From: Croceifilum oryzae
GTDB taxonomy: Bacteria > Bacillota > Bacilli > Thermoactinomycetales > Thermoactinomycetaceae
Assembly (NCBI RefSeq): GCF_030814315.1
Contig: NZ_JAUSUV010000004.1
Span: forward strand, 186,001 to 250,000
Direction of reading: 5' to 3'
Length of the DNA: 64,000 nt
Part shown: positions 36,154-45,853 of the stretch, in pieces
How positions within the stretch are numbered: position 1 is the first letter of the stretch
Layout: every line of letters begins with the position of its first letter
Notes under the pieces: model-generated
Databases searched by the model: none
What the model was told of the DNA's origin: nothing
The model's input: only the letters and a program-made list of their open reading frames with translations
Translations under genes and position numbers: made by a program

Positions 36154-37203
36154 TTAAAACATATTCTCTAACCTTTCTAATGCTTCATCTTTTTCAGTAT
36201 TAATCACGTGGGTATAGATTTGTGTCGTTTGAATATTGGAATGTCCTAAAATCTCCTGTACAACACGGAGATTTTCCCCGTTCGAGAGCAAAAGAGTTGC
36301 TAAGGTATGCCTTAGTTTGTGTGGCGAGATGGTTGCTGCTTTGGGTGGGAGCTTTGCTTCTTTCACATACTTTTTTAATATTTCCGAGATCCCTTTTCGA
36401 CTGATTCGGGTGAAGTTCTTGTTTAGGATGAGTGCCTCTACATGGAGTGTAGAGATTCGATCTACAGGTCGTAGATTCAGATAGGCGAGAAGGGCCTCTG
36501 TAGCGGTTCGATTGAGCATCAGCATTCTCTCTTTGCCGCCTTTACCTATTACAACGATACGGTATTGATTTCCTTGGCTCTGTACACTATTCATGTTGAG
36601 CGAGATGAGCTCTGATACCCGCATCCCTGTATTTAGTAACAAGAGTAGGATAGCAGTATCTCTCAGTTCCATCCAATTCTTTTTCTTTTTCTTGGCATGA
36701 TAGCTTTGAACAGCCCTCACAAGGCGAAGCGCTTCTTCTGGGGTGAGAAACACAGGTACTTTTTGCTTTGAGCGAGCTTTGAGTGAGGCATCTTCATACT
36801 CTTCCATCGGATCCCGCTCTAGTAGCTTAGCTCTTACTAGATAACGAAATAGGGAGCGAAGGGAAGCACGTTTGCGCTGTTTTCCACTGCGGGAGTTCTC
36901 TCGATAATGTTTTCGCTCGATCCATTCATCATTTACTTTTATCAGTACGCTGCGTTCGTAGCCGTTTTCGATGTGACGAAAGAACCTTTTTAGGGTTTGG
37001 CTGTCCACGTCTTTTAGTTCTAGGTCTCGCTCGCTCAGGAAATCGAAAAAGAGAGTGAAGTCGTAGGCATAGTTAGCAATGGTTAAAGGGGAGCGGTCTG
37101 CGCTGACCATTTCGTGAAAGAATTCTTGTACATCTTCGGGAAAGCGAGAAATGCGTTGGTTTATTGTTTCAGATAGTTTTCGAGAACGAAAGATAGGGGG
37201 CAT
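36154..37203 (-). CDS. Tyrosine recombinase, XerC/XerD-like
   Basis: A 349-aa site-specific tyrosine recombinase. An N-terminal SAM-like core-binding domain (about residues 20-130) is followed by the catalytic domain. Catalytic features are the Arg of NTGMRVSEL, the Lys of VIGKGGKER, HKLRHTLAT (His and second Arg), LGHSNIQTT and the nucleophile Tyr in IYTHV. It is slightly longer than Xer proteins (about 300 aa). AAGGTGA precedes the ATG. It is upstream of lexA on the same strand. No attachment site or integrated element is visible beside it, so a housekeeping or chromosomal-dimer role is more likely than integration. Confidence 0.85.
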   Translation of the reverse strand: MPPIFRSRKLSETINQRISRFPEDVQEFFHEMVSADRSPLTIANYAYDFTLFFDFLSERDLELKDVDSQTLKRFFRHIENGYERSVLIKVNDEWIERKHYRENSRSGKQRKRASLRSLFRYLVRAKLLERDPMEEYEDASLKARSKQKVPVFLTPEEALRLVRAVQSYHAKKKKKNWMELRDTAILLLLLNTGMRVSELISLNMNSVQSQGNQYRIVVIGKGGKERMLMLNRTATEALLAYLNLRPVDRISTLHVEALILNKNFTRISRKGISEILKKYVKEAKLPPKAATISPHKLRHTLATLLLSNGENLRVVQEILGHSNIQTTQIYTHVINTEKDEALERLENMF

Positions 37204-37347
37204 ATGATCACCTTAGGTTATGGATAAGAAATGGATATGCTATGGTTGGTCTGTTTAGGTCAACAAATAGAGTCACTATTTATAGATGTATTTAGCGTAA
37301 CAGAAATTGAGGGGGAGAAGTAGATCATTTTTTGTGCAAAAGAACAA

Positions 37348-37383
37348 AGAAGCATTTCCTAGTTCGTAAAAGGAAATGCTTCT
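37348..37383 (-). terminator. Hairpin terminator of the ABC-2 operon
   Basis: AGAAGCATTTCCT (37348-37360) pairs perfectly with AGGAAATGCTTCT (37371-37383), just after the stop of the minus-strand permease gene. The tail on the minus strand is TTTGTTC. The stem matches that at 10855. Confidence 0.7.
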
Positions 37384-37395
37384 CTTATATGAAGA

Positions 37396-38631
37396 TTAAG
37401 CGTTTAATATATCTTTTTTACGGAAGCAGATGAATGCGATAACAGCAGGGACGATGGTCCATCCCAAGAGAATAATGATGCTACTGGTCATCGTTATGTT
37501 AGATCTTGTTAATAGATAAAAATCACTCATACTCGCATAGGTACTTTCTAACCATGTACTACTAAAACTTAAGTGTGTACCGATAAAGTATTTAAGGAAA
37601 GAGATTTTCAAAGACATTTGAAGTAAAACAGATCCAGCTACTACGATAACCATAGGGATGGCGGTGCTAATCATAGACGATGCAAAAATAGTAGAAAATA
37701 AGAATGCCAGAGACGCAATCGCAATTGAAGCAATCAATGTATGCACGAAGCCATAAAATAAAGCTTCTGAAATGGGTACAAGAGTTGCTTGACTGTACTG
37801 TGGTTCAAAGAATGGGTATTGATCCACAGTATGTTCTACATACGAAACATCCATAAATTGAGGAGCGTGAGCACCAAATGTTCCATATAGAGCAAAGTTT
37901 GTTAAAAGAACGGCGGTAAAAAAGATAACAGCCAGCAATGTGGTCGCTAGTATGCCTGCAGTCCATTTGCCAAATAAGATTTTGGTTCTTGAAATAGGTC
38001 GGATCAAGAGTAGCTTTAACGTACCCCGTGTCGTTTCGTCTGAAACGATATCAGCTATAATCAAAATTACCAACAATGGTAGGATTAGGGTTAATCCAAG
38101 ACCAAGTGTATTCTTTGTTGCAGAGTAAGCTGTTGACTCAGTAAGTGAAAAACCCCCTCCATCATGAGTTAGCAAAGGTCGTTTGTCTTGCTTTACGTAA
38201 TACTCATTAAAGGCAATCTGTTTCTCTAAATTACTAGTTGATGCTGAATGTATTGTTTTTTTGTCTTGTTTAGCATTTTTGAGCTCTGCTTTATCTTGCT
38301 CAAGTTTAAGCTTTAAAGCAGACTTCCAATTCCCTTTTAAAATATTATCTGTAGAATTGATACCTTGCTTTGTTCTTTCGATCGCTTTCTCTAACTCTTT
38401 TATTTCCTCAGAATCTCCGTTTTTTTTGATTTTTTCGAGCTCCTTAGTTTTATAAGTTAGCTCCTCTTTTTGAATAGAAGCTATATCTTTTGCCTTATAT
38501 TGATCTCCAAATGATGATAAAAATGAAAAGCCAACTGCAAGCAACACAGCCATCCCAAAAACCAACCAAATCTTTAACCGATGTCTCATTTTCATACATT
38601 CATTTAGGATAACAACTCCAATATCACGCAT
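37396..38631 (-). CDS. ABC-2 type transporter permease
   Basis: A 411-aa permease. The first membrane helix (about residues 18-38) is followed by a long charged, Lys/Glu-rich coiled-coil loop (about 40-160). About five further helices follow, with the family-typical DIVSDETTRGTLKLLLIRPISR near residue 193-214. It overlaps the ATP-binding gene by 8 bp, so the two are translationally coupled. The substrate is unknown; bacitracin- or lantibiotic-type export is common in this class. Confidence 0.82.
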   Translation of the reverse strand: MRDIGVVILNECMKMRHRLKIWLVFGMAVLLAVGFSFLSSFGDQYKAKDIASIQKEELTYKTKELEKIKKNGDSEEIKELEKAIERTKQGINSTDNILKGNWKSALKLKLEQDKAELKNAKQDKKTIHSASTSNLEKQIAFNEYYVKQDKRPLLTHDGGGFSLTESTAYSATKNTLGLGLTLILPLLVILIIADIVSDETTRGTLKLLLIRPISRTKILFGKWTAGILATTLLAVIFFTAVLLTNFALYGTFGAHAPQFMDVSYVEHTVDQYPFFEPQYSQATLVPISEALFYGFVHTLIASIAIASLAFLFSTIFASSMISTAIPMVIVVAGSVLLQMSLKISFLKYFIGTHLSFSSTWLESTYASMSDFYLLTRSNITMTSSIIILLGWTIVPAVIAFICFRKKDILNA

Positions 38632-39547
38632 TTTTCTTTTCTCCTTCTTCGTCTGTTGTAAAGGTAAAGAACAACTCTTCTAATGAATCTTTTACGGTTT
38701 CGATACTTCTCAGGTTTATATTTTGCAGCGCAAGGAAGCGAACAAACTCCGATACTTCACTTTCATCCATTGGGATGTCCATGGTGTTGTGATCTACCAC
38801 TTGATACGAAATTTCATTTTGTTGTAAAAAGGTTTCTACTTGCTTGATGTCATCTACTTTAATCCGGACCTTTTGTCCTTGTCCTTCTAATACCTTCGCG
38901 ACATTTTGCTCTGTGACGATTCGACCATTTTTAATGATGGCGATTCGGTCGCAGATTGCTTCCATCTCTTTTAAAATGTGGCTAGAAACAAATACAGCTG
39001 TTCCTTGATCAGCTAATTGGCGTACTAAACCTCTAAATTCTCGAATCCCCTCAGGATCTAGACCATTGGTAGGCTCGTCCAAGATTAAGAGCTTTGGCTT
39101 TCCGAGTAATGCTTGAGCTAAACCCAAACGTTGGCGCATGCCGAGGGAATAGGTCTTCACCTTGTCATGAATGCGATCGGTTAGTTTGACGAATTCAACT
39201 ACTTCCTTAATCCGTTTTTCTTTGTTCGGAATTCCTGCTAGTCGTGCATAATGAATCAAGTTCTTGTAGCCACTGAGATACGAATAGGTTTCTGGATTCT
39301 CAACAATTGCCCCAACCATCTTCATTGCTTTTTCGCGATCTGTTCCAATATCGTATCCACAGATGCGAACGCTCCCTTCAGTAGCCTGAATGAGTCCAAC
39401 GATCATTCGGATCGTAGTTGTTTTCCCGGCACCGTTTGGCCCGAGAAATCCGTAAACTTCCCCTTCATTCACCTGCATGTGTACACGATTTACGATGGTT
39501 TTTTTACCAATTTGCTTGGTAAGATTATCTACTCTAAGAACCTCCAT
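38624..39547 (-). CDS. ABC transporter ATP-binding protein
   Basis: A 307-aa ATPase of the CcmA/BcrA type. Walker A GPNGAGKTT, signature YSLGMRQRL, Walker B LLILDEPTNGLDP and switch His SSHIL are intact. The C-terminal extension of about 80 residues is typical of this class. AAGGAGG lies 8 nt before the ATG. It is the first gene of a two-gene operon with the permease at 37396. Confidence 0.92.
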   Translation of the reverse strand: MEVLRVDNLTKQIGKKTIVNRVHMQVNEGEVYGFLGPNGAGKTTTIRMIVGLIQATEGSVRICGYDIGTDREKAMKMVGAIVENPETYSYLSGYKNLIHYARLAGIPNKEKRIKEVVEFVKLTDRIHDKVKTYSLGMRQRLGLAQALLGKPKLLILDEPTNGLDPEGIREFRGLVRQLADQGTAVFVSSHILKEMEAICDRIAIIKNGRIVTEQNVAKVLEGQGQKVRIKVDDIKQVETFLQQNEISYQVVDHNTMDIPMDESEVSEFVRFLALQNINLRSIETVKDSLEELFFTFTTDEEGEKKNA

Positions 39548-39690
39548 AACTTGTTCCTCCTTGTTAAGAATATGAATATAATTTCCTCTAACAGAATACT
39601 GAAGTGAAGGGGGTTCGAACTATAGAAAGTAGTTACAAACGGCTTACACATGGATAACGATCGGATTACAAATGTGTAATGTTAGGCAAC

Positions 39691-39729
39691 AAAAAAACCT
39701 AACACCTGACTAAGAGTCAAATGTTAGGT
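39691..39729 (-). terminator. Intrinsic terminator of trhO copy 1
   Basis: ACCTAACA (39697-39704) pairs with TGTTAGGT (39722-39729), with an inner TGACT/AGTCA stem. On the minus strand it is followed by seven T. It lies 13 nt after the trhO stop. Confidence 0.85.
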
Positions 39730-39741
39730 AGGGTATAGAAA

Positions 39742-40641
39742 CTATGCTTCTTTCCGAATCAAGTCTTGTTCTTCACATTCCTTTTTGCAATAACCGTTAT
39801 ATGTTTCTACGCAATCCAGGCAGACAAGGTGTTGATGATGGCAGAGGTCGTATTCGCAGTTGATATAGGTCTCAGCAGGTATCTTACAATGATGGCATTT
39901 TCCGACCACAGTTGGATCTACATGATTTACAGGAACCGAGATTCGCTCATCAAATACGTATAGCTGTCCATCCCATAGTTCGCCTTTGGTCTCAGGGTCT
40001 TGGCTATAGTTCACGACACCACCATGTAACTGGGAGACATCTTGGAAGCCTTCTTGTAACAGAAAGCCGGTTAGTTTCTCACAGCGAATACCACCTGTAC
40101 AATAGCTAATAACCTTCTTATCTTTGAACTGGCTTAGATTTTCACGAATCCATTCTGGGAAGTCACGAGAGGTTTCCACCCCTGGCCGAATCGCACCACG
40201 AAAATGTCCAAGGTCATATTCATAGTCATTTCGACCATCAATGACGATCACATCATCACGCAAGAGATGCTCTTTAAATTCAGCTGGACTTAAGTGCTTA
40301 CCGGTCAACTCGTTTGGATCAAAATCATTTTCAAATCGCCACGTTACCAACTCTTTTTTGGCACGTACGAATAGCTTCTTAAAGGCATGTCCCTCATGCT
40401 CGTCTGCCTTAAAAAAGATACCAGAGAAGAGAGGATGTTGGTTCATGGCTTCTATATATTGGTTTGTTGCTTCAATGGTGCCCGAACATGTCCCGTTGAT
40501 ACCTTCAGGTGAGATTAAAATACGGCCTTTTAAGCCTAATTGTTGACATAGAGCGCGGTGCTCGTCCGCTACGGATACCGGATCTTCCACTTTTACATAT
40601 TTGTAATAGAGGAGTACATGGTACGTTTCTGAAGTACTCAT
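39742..40641 (-). CDS. trhO: tRNA uridine(34) hydroxylase, rhodanese family, copy 1
   Basis: A 299-aa TrhO/YbfQ-type enzyme, which hydroxylates uridine 34 in the tRNA anticodon. The N-terminal domain (LLYYKYV, GRILISPEGINGTCSG) is followed by a rhodanese domain with the active Cys in SYCTGGIRCEKL. A Cys-rich C-terminal segment (CHHC, CEYDLCHH, CLDC) probably binds zinc. The frame opens at 40689, but MSTSETYHV at 40641, 8 nt after GAGGT, is the better start. A second copy lies at 55574-56470. Confidence 0.88.
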   Translation of the reverse strand: MSTSETYHVLLYYKYVKVEDPVSVADEHRALCQQLGLKGRILISPEGINGTCSGTIEATNQYIEAMNQHPLFSGIFFKADEHEGHAFKKLFVRAKKELVTWRFENDFDPNELTGKHLSPAEFKEHLLRDDVIVIDGRNDYEYDLGHFRGAIRPGVETSRDFPEWIRENLSQFKDKKVISYCTGGIRCEKLTGFLLQEGFQDVSQLHGGVVNYSQDPETKGELWDGQLYVFDERISVPVNHVDPTVVGKCHHCKIPAETYINCEYDLCHHQHLVCLDCVETYNGYCKKECEEQDLIRKEA

Positions 40642-40793
40642 GGAAGTCGACCTCTTTCTACAAGGAGTTTCAAATATAGATTCTACCACTTTCTAATGCT
40701 TGTCATCAAATTGAGTTTAGATGTGTATTATCACAAACACTTTCTATTTCCATACATATATTGATAGAAATGTTGAAGGAAGTGGTGGTTCAC

Positions 40794-42323
40794 TTGGGGT
40801 TAGTCATTTATCCTCCCACGTTAAACTGGTCCTATATGAGACAACGTCCGCAGCATATGATGTTGCAATTTGCAAAGAATGGACATACTGTTTTGTTTTT
40901 TAATAAAACGAGTGTAGAAGGTCCTGTTGTCCAAGAGGTAACAGAAAACCTCTTTGTCGTTCAGCACCCAAACTTCTTTCTAAATGAAATCCTCCCCCAG
41001 CTTCCTTCAAAGAGAGATACGATTTACTGGACTTCTTGGAGTCGTAAAATTCCACATTCCAATTTATTTCAAACCAATACATTAATCTATGACTGTGTGG
41101 ATGATTTCCCAGATTGGGAGCAGGAAGAACAAATGTACGCTCCTCTTGCAGATGCTATTGTTTGTACCGCTGATCATCTAAAAGAGAAAATGAAAAAGCT
41201 GGTTCAAAAGCAGCCCATTCACTTAGTGCCAAATGGATGTGAATTTGAACACTTTGCTCAAGTAAAGAAGCAATCTCGATTGCATGAGATACCAGAAATA
41301 CCTCCACACGATGGACCACGAATTGGATATATAGGCGCATGGGCTCCTTGGGTGAATAAAAAAATAATGCAGGCACTCTCTAGAGAAATGCCTGAGGCAC
41401 AAATTGTGATTATCGGACCTAACCTACGGTCGGACCAGCCTGAATTAGGAGATAATGTGTTTTTTCTCGGGCATAAGAGCTACGAATCGTTACCATTTTA
41501 TCTGCGTTATATCGATGTTGGGATCATTCCGTTTGCTATCAATCGGATTACCCACAGTACAAATCCAGTTAAGGCCTATGAATATCTAGCAACGGGGAAA
41601 CCTGTTGTGTCCACACCCTTACCAGAAGTACTAAAGATGAAGCCATATGTGCTCATTGCCGATCAACCCAATCAATTTGTAAAAGCAGTGCGGACGGCAC
41701 TTGTTAATTTGAAAAAAAATTCTAGAAAAAGAATGAGCTTTGCTAAGCAACATAGCTGGGAAAAGAGATTTGAAGTTATAAATGAACACATCCTAATTCC
41801 ACGACGAAAAGAGATTTCCTCCAAATCAGATGAGTTGCAGAAAATCATGCAATCAATCCACACTACCTCCACACATATTCCTCTTCAGCATAATACAGTA
41901 AATTCCTATTATGAAAATCTGCATATAGCAAAAGACCCTGCATTTGTAGGCTCCCCAAGTAAAGGGACCCATTACGAATGTTATTTTCGAGTAAGCCAAT
42001 TAAAGCATATTCCTTCAGATAGTATGCAAGTATATCTGGAGTTTGATCTCCCACTGGAACCGCAGTCACATGAGGAATGGCAAATCATTTTGTCAGCTCC
42101 AATTGAAGGATGGCAACATGATACGATCACATACAACACTCGTCCTAGTACAAAAGAAATTGCCTCGATTCTCATATCGCAGCCGTTTTCGACAACGGTT
42201 TCTTTTGATGTGACAAAGCAGGTCATGGAAGATGGTCTAACCCGATTCCACTTACGCTCAACAGCAAAAAAGGCGTTGTTGCTAGATCAAGTTCGTCTAA
42301 CTTGTTTTCAACTGAATAAGTAG
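40794..42323 (+). CDS. TuaH-like glycosyltransferase with C-terminal DNRLRE-like domain
   Basis: A 509-aa protein. Residues about 1-340 form a GT-B glycosyltransferase (IYPPTLNWSYMRQRPQH, YDCVDDFPDW, GYIGAWAPWVNKK, TNPVKAYEYLATGKPVVSTPL). It is homologous to the gene at 43338. Residues about 365-509 are an added beta-sandwich domain resembling DNRLRE domains (VSFDVTKQVMEDGLTRFHLRS). The frame opens at TTG 40761. The paralogue start aligns with TTG 40794, preceded by GGTGG, so that start is preferred but uncertain. A surface-glycan role is inferred from the neighbours. Confidence 0.75.
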   Translation: MGLVIYPPTLNWSYMRQRPQHMMLQFAKNGHTVLFFNKTSVEGPVVQEVTENLFVVQHPNFFLNEILPQLPSKRDTIYWTSWSRKIPHSNLFQTNTLIYDCVDDFPDWEQEEQMYAPLADAIVCTADHLKEKMKKLVQKQPIHLVPNGCEFEHFAQVKKQSRLHEIPEIPPHDGPRIGYIGAWAPWVNKKIMQALSREMPEAQIVIIGPNLRSDQPELGDNVFFLGHKSYESLPFYLRYIDVGIIPFAINRITHSTNPVKAYEYLATGKPVVSTPLPEVLKMKPYVLIADQPNQFVKAVRTALVNLKKNSRKRMSFAKQHSWEKRFEVINEHILIPRRKEISSKSDELQKIMQSIHTTSTHIPLQHNTVNSYYENLHIAKDPAFVGSPSKGTHYECYFRVSQLKHIPSDSMQVYLEFDLPLEPQSHEEWQIILSAPIEGWQHDTITYNTRPSTKEIASILISQPFSTTVSFDVTKQVMEDGLTRFHLRSTAKKALLLDQVRLTCFQLNK

Positions 42324-42338
42324 AGAGAGGATTAGATT

Positions 42339-43346
42339 ATGAATATCGGTATCTGCGGGTATTATGGGCTGGGAAACTTCGGAGATGAGTTGTTCTTAAA
42401 AACATTTCAACAGGTGTTTCATGAACACCGAGTATTTGGCTATAAGGGGTATATAGATCACGAGCAGATAGATGCAGTGATTATTGGTGGGGGAGATTTA
42501 ATTACTCCCTATAAGTTTAATAGCTATTATTTTCCTCCCCAATTAAGCACAATTCCTACATGGATATACGGTGTCGGGATTGTCGATTTCTATCCAGAGT
42601 CGTCGTGGAGTGCAGACGAGGTAGAGCAATATAGACAAATCATACAAAAAGCAAAAGCTACTTTTTTTCGCGACCCCAATTCAGTTGAAATTGCTAAGAG
42701 ATTAAAATTCCATCGTCATGTTCAACACGCGCCAGATGTTGTATTTTCTTATAAGCAGCCCAGCTATCCAATTAATAGATCGAAGTCAAAGAATCGTATT
42801 GGTGTGTGTATTCACGCTTACGAAAACTTTCCTATGAAACAAGTAACAACTGTACTCGCTGAACTTGCTACTGAAGGTTATGAAATCGTTTGTATTCCTG
42901 TTGTAAATCAGTCCAATAATCTTTATGCAGACACAGAAGCGTGCAAAACATTGTGCCAGTCGATTTTAGATCTGGCTCCTGCCGGTAAAGTAGAGATTGT
43001 AAAGCCAGAGTATGACTTAGAAACGACTTATTCTTATATCCAAAACCTTGATTTTCTGTTGTCGTTTAAACTACATCCATCTTTGGTAGCCATTCGAAAC
43101 TTAGTACCGGTTTTATGTGTAAGCAGTATGAGCAAGGTTCATAGTTTATTAAAGTACTTCAATCTAGATGCATATGGTTGCAATGCAGACATTTCGGATT
43201 CTGAACTAAGAAAGCAGATGCGATTCCTCTTGCAAACAGGAAAACAGAAAATGGAATCCATCCGAAAGCAAGTACAAGACTGCGAAACTTGGAGTGACAA
43301 GTGTGTAAGTGAACTGAAAAAATCGATCCAATCCCATTTAGGATAA
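42339..43346 (+). CDS. Polysaccharide pyruvyltransferase family protein
   Basis: A 335-aa protein of the CsaB-like polysaccharide pyruvyltransferase family. The start MNIGICGYYGLGNFGDE is diagnostic. VIIGGGDLI, YGVGIV, the mid Arg-Asp (FFRDPNSVE), and the C-terminal FKLHPSLVAIR fit the family. In Bacilli CsaB adds ketal pyruvate to cell-wall polysaccharide so that SLH-domain proteins can bind. It starts 15 nt after the glycosyltransferase. It overlaps the convergent gene at 43338 by 9 bp at the 3' end. Confidence 0.82.
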   Translation: MNIGICGYYGLGNFGDELFLKTFQQVFHEHRVFGYKGYIDHEQIDAVIIGGGDLITPYKFNSYYFPPQLSTIPTWIYGVGIVDFYPESSWSADEVEQYRQIIQKAKATFFRDPNSVEIAKRLKFHRHVQHAPDVVFSYKQPSYPINRSKSKNRIGVCIHAYENFPMKQVTTVLAELATEGYEIVCIPVVNQSNNLYADTEACKTLCQSILDLAPAGKVEIVKPEYDLETTYSYIQNLDFLLSFKLHPSLVAIRNLVPVLCVSSMSKVHSLLKYFNLDAYGCNADISDSELRKQMRFLLQTGKQKMESIRKQVQDCETWSDKCVSELKKSIQSHLG

Positions 43347-44324
43347 GAAATGGTTAGGAAGATGTTGCTTTATTTCAAAATATCGATGCTCCCACGTATT
43401 GGATAATGCATACTGGATTCGAGACTCTGCATCCCCGGGCTCCTTCAGTCTCCATTCAACCAACTCAACAAAATTCCGCATATTTTCAGCGATATCGATA
43501 TAAGGACTCATGCCTCTACATTCTGGGAGTGCGGTGGAGATAACGGGTTTCCCACTGGCTAGGTACTCATACGCTTTGATGGGATTCGTTGCTAACGTGA
43601 TTGCATTGATCCGAAAAGGAATCAAACAGACTGAAAAATGTTGTATATGTTGATTTAGCTGATGATGGGGGATGTTATCCAGGAATTGAATAGTAGGATG
43701 GGAGACAAATTTGGATCCAAATTCAGGTCCAATCACTTGTACAGTAGCATTTGGGAGTTGTGCACAGCGTTGTAAGATCGAAAGATGAACCCAAGGCGCC
43801 CACGCACCCATATAACCTAGAATCGGTTTTGATGATGGAGCCGTAGCCGGGAGTAAATGTAGTTCCATGCTGGGATCGTATCCATTGCGAACTAAATAGA
43901 TTGGAAGGTCACTTATTCGCTTGAATCTCTTGTAAATCCGCTCAGAGGTACAGAAAATAACATCTGCTTTCTGAAGCATTTCTGGCTCATAAGGATGCCA
44001 CTGTGCAAAATCATCCAAACAATCATATACAACCCAGTCAACGAGATGATCAGGGAGATCCTTGGCTAAGAGTGGGTTGCTACACCAGATCCCGATAGGC
44101 TCCTGACTCGCCTTTTGAATAATCGGTAATTCCTCATTCACCCATACATCCCAGTTTGATACCACATATAATCGAGGTCTTACTTCTGTTAAAGGTTCTG
44201 TTGTTTGAGTTCGGTTTGCGTAGTAGACAGTGTGTCCATCCGCAGCAAATTGAGACAGGATTTGTTGTGGTCTTTGTTTCATCCATGTCCAATCAATCGT
44301 AGGGGGATATATTAGAATCGCCAC
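43338..44324 (-). CDS. TuaH-like glycosyltransferase
   Basis: A 328-aa GT-B glycosyltransferase closely related to residues 1-340 of the gene at 40794 (IYPPTIDWTWMKQRPQQ, YDCLDDFAQW, GYMGAWAPWVHLS, TNPIKAYEYLASGKPVIST) but lacking its C-terminal domain. It starts at GTG after TAAGGAGG. Related proteins act in teichuronic acid or surface-polysaccharide assembly. It is transcribed toward its neighbours, with a 9-bp convergent overlap at the 3' end. Confidence 0.82.
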   Translation of the reverse strand: MAILIYPPTIDWTWMKQRPQQILSQFAADGHTVYYANRTQTTEPLTEVRPRLYVVSNWDVWVNEELPIIQKASQEPIGIWCSNPLLAKDLPDHLVDWVVYDCLDDFAQWHPYEPEMLQKADVIFCTSERIYKRFKRISDLPIYLVRNGYDPSMELHLLPATAPSSKPILGYMGAWAPWVHLSILQRCAQLPNATVQVIGPEFGSKFVSHPTIQFLDNIPHHQLNQHIQHFSVCLIPFRINAITLATNPIKAYEYLASGKPVISTALPECRGMSPYIDIAENMRNFVELVEWRLKEPGDAESRIQYALSNTWEHRYFEIKQHLPNHFLS

Positions 44325-44378
44325 TTCAATTCCTCCTTACACTCATTTTAGCCATCCGAAATAGAAAGGAAGAATGTA

Positions 44379-45608
44379 ATGCATATCGTCATACTGGAAA
44401 AGCATGAATCATGGACGACAGATCTAACCATTCAGTCTATAAAACGATATGCATTGGATATACAAATTAGTGTGATAAAAAAAGATTATGGAACAGAGCT
44501 GAACAAAATCCGTTCATGTTTGTCTGATCAAGATATGCTAGTGGTATGCCAATCGGGTGATACATTCCAGTCCCATTTTTTTAAAATGATCGAAATGAAC
44601 CGGCATCATATGGATTTATACTGTGGTATTGTCATCGTTTATGAGGAGAAAAAGGTTCCTGTCGTATTTTTTCGTGTGAGCAATGATATACCATTTTCAG
44701 AATGGGATAAGCTCCCTTTTCAACGTTATGTACGTGAAGATCAATTACAGTACTCTCGTGATAAGCAATGGATGTATTGCAACGCAGAAGAGTATGGATA
44801 TATTCCCTCTACTCGTGCTCTCACTTGGGAGAAGAGAGAGGAGGTTGATAAGCTGATCTTACCCATCATTCAACCCAATCATCATCTAGATCCAATTAAC
44901 ATAGTAAACCCAATGGTCACAATTGGAATCGCTACTTATCAAATGGGTCATATGTTAATGTGGACCCTGCAAAGTGTCAAAAATCAAACAAACCCTAATT
45001 GGCATTTACTTGTTTATGATGATGGGTCTACTGACTCCACCACGAATGTGTTGCAAAATGAAGTACGTGATCCTCGCGTAACGGTTCTTAGAGGAAAAGA
45101 AAACAGAGGAAAAGCATATGCTTTAAATCAAATTCTGAAACATACACGCACCCCATGGCTGATGGAGCTGGATTCAGACGATTGGCTAGCCCCGCATGCT
45201 ATCCAGTCTATCTATGAAGCTACAGGTCGGATTAAGGAAGATAAGGCCCATTTTCTTTATGGAAATTATTATTTATGGGAACAAGGGAAGAGGGAACTTC
45301 GATATCGAGGAGTTCAAATCTCTCCCAAACTGGAGCAAATCGAGCAGATCATTCAATCTGGTACTGTCGTTTGTCCTAGGATTTATTCAACAGATGCCTT
45401 GACGAAAATCAATGCTTGGAATGAAGAAGGGCTTTTGGAAGGCAGGCTTTATGAAGACGTAGAGCTCCTATATCGTTTAAAAATGAACCAAATGAACACA
45501 ATCTCTCTTCCAACACCCATCTATCATCGCAGACTCCATTCTGCTAGTGTTACACACCAAGCCAAGAGAAACACCTACTCAAAATGGCTAATGGATATAA
45601 AAAAGTAA
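44379..45608 (+). CDS. Family 2 glycosyltransferase with N-terminal extension
   Basis: A 409-aa protein. Residues about 185-400 form a GT-A family-2 transferase: VTIGIATYQMG, VYDDGSTDST, the metal-binding DSDDWL, and a catalytic Glu-Asp in GRLYEDVELLYRL. The first 180 residues resemble a second, degraded GT-A fold (MHIVILEKHES start) without a clear DxD. AAAGGAAG precedes the ATG. It belongs to the glycan cluster and ends in a stop-overlapping terminator. Confidence 0.82.
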   Translation: MHIVILEKHESWTTDLTIQSIKRYALDIQISVIKKDYGTELNKIRSCLSDQDMLVVCQSGDTFQSHFFKMIEMNRHHMDLYCGIVIVYEEKKVPVVFFRVSNDIPFSEWDKLPFQRYVREDQLQYSRDKQWMYCNAEEYGYIPSTRALTWEKREEVDKLILPIIQPNHHLDPINIVNPMVTIGIATYQMGHMLMWTLQSVKNQTNPNWHLLVYDDGSTDSTTNVLQNEVRDPRVTVLRGKENRGKAYALNQILKHTRTPWLMELDSDDWLAPHAIQSIYEATGRIKEDKAHFLYGNYYLWEQGKRELRYRGVQISPKLEQIEQIIQSGTVVCPRIYSTDALTKINAWNEEGLLEGRLYEDVELLYRLKMNQMNTISLPTPIYHRRLHSASVTHQAKRNTYSKWLMDIKK

Positions 45609-45637
45609 AAGCTCGATATCGAATCGAGCTTTTACTT
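45603..45637. terminator. Bidirectional terminator between convergent genes
   Basis: AAGTAAAAGCTCGAT (45603-45617) is a perfect inverted repeat of 45623-45637. The left arm includes the stop codon of the glycosyltransferase. The right side lies 5 nt from the stop of the minus-strand gene at 45642. Confidence 0.8.
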
Positions 45638-45641
45638 GACA

Positions 45642-45845
45642 CTATATTAGCACACGAACATAGGAGAGAGCATGATAAGGGATATTGGCTTTTGTAAATG
45701 GACTGGTATAAGTTCCACCAGATATCTCAATTTCAAATGCGCTCGGTCTAGCGGCAAGTATCTTTCCTTCCAACACCTCATTCATAAAATAAACCTCAAC
45801 GTTTTCCCCTACTTGTGCTTGTAACATTTGTCTTAAATTCAACAT
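45642..45845 (-). CDS. Small Sm-like/DUF2642-like protein
   Basis: A 67-aa protein (MLNLRQMLQAQVGENVEVYF...) whose pattern of strands (VGENVEVYF, LEGKILAARPSAFEIEI) resembles small Sm-like barrels such as DUF2642 spore-associated proteins. This is a weak resemblance. AGGAG is best spaced for the ATG at 45845 rather than the GTG at 45851. It follows the gene at 45854 with only a few bases between them. Confidence 0.6.
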   Translation of the reverse strand: MLNLRQMLQAQVGENVEVYFMNEVLEGKILAARPSAFEIEISGGTYTSPFTKANIPYHALSYVRVLI

Positions 45846-45853
45846 AATCACTC

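Noticed and set aside
36154-37203. Integrase of a prophage or genomic island
   Set aside because: No attachment repeats, phage genes or tRNA are adjacent; pairing with lexA suggests a resident recombinase.
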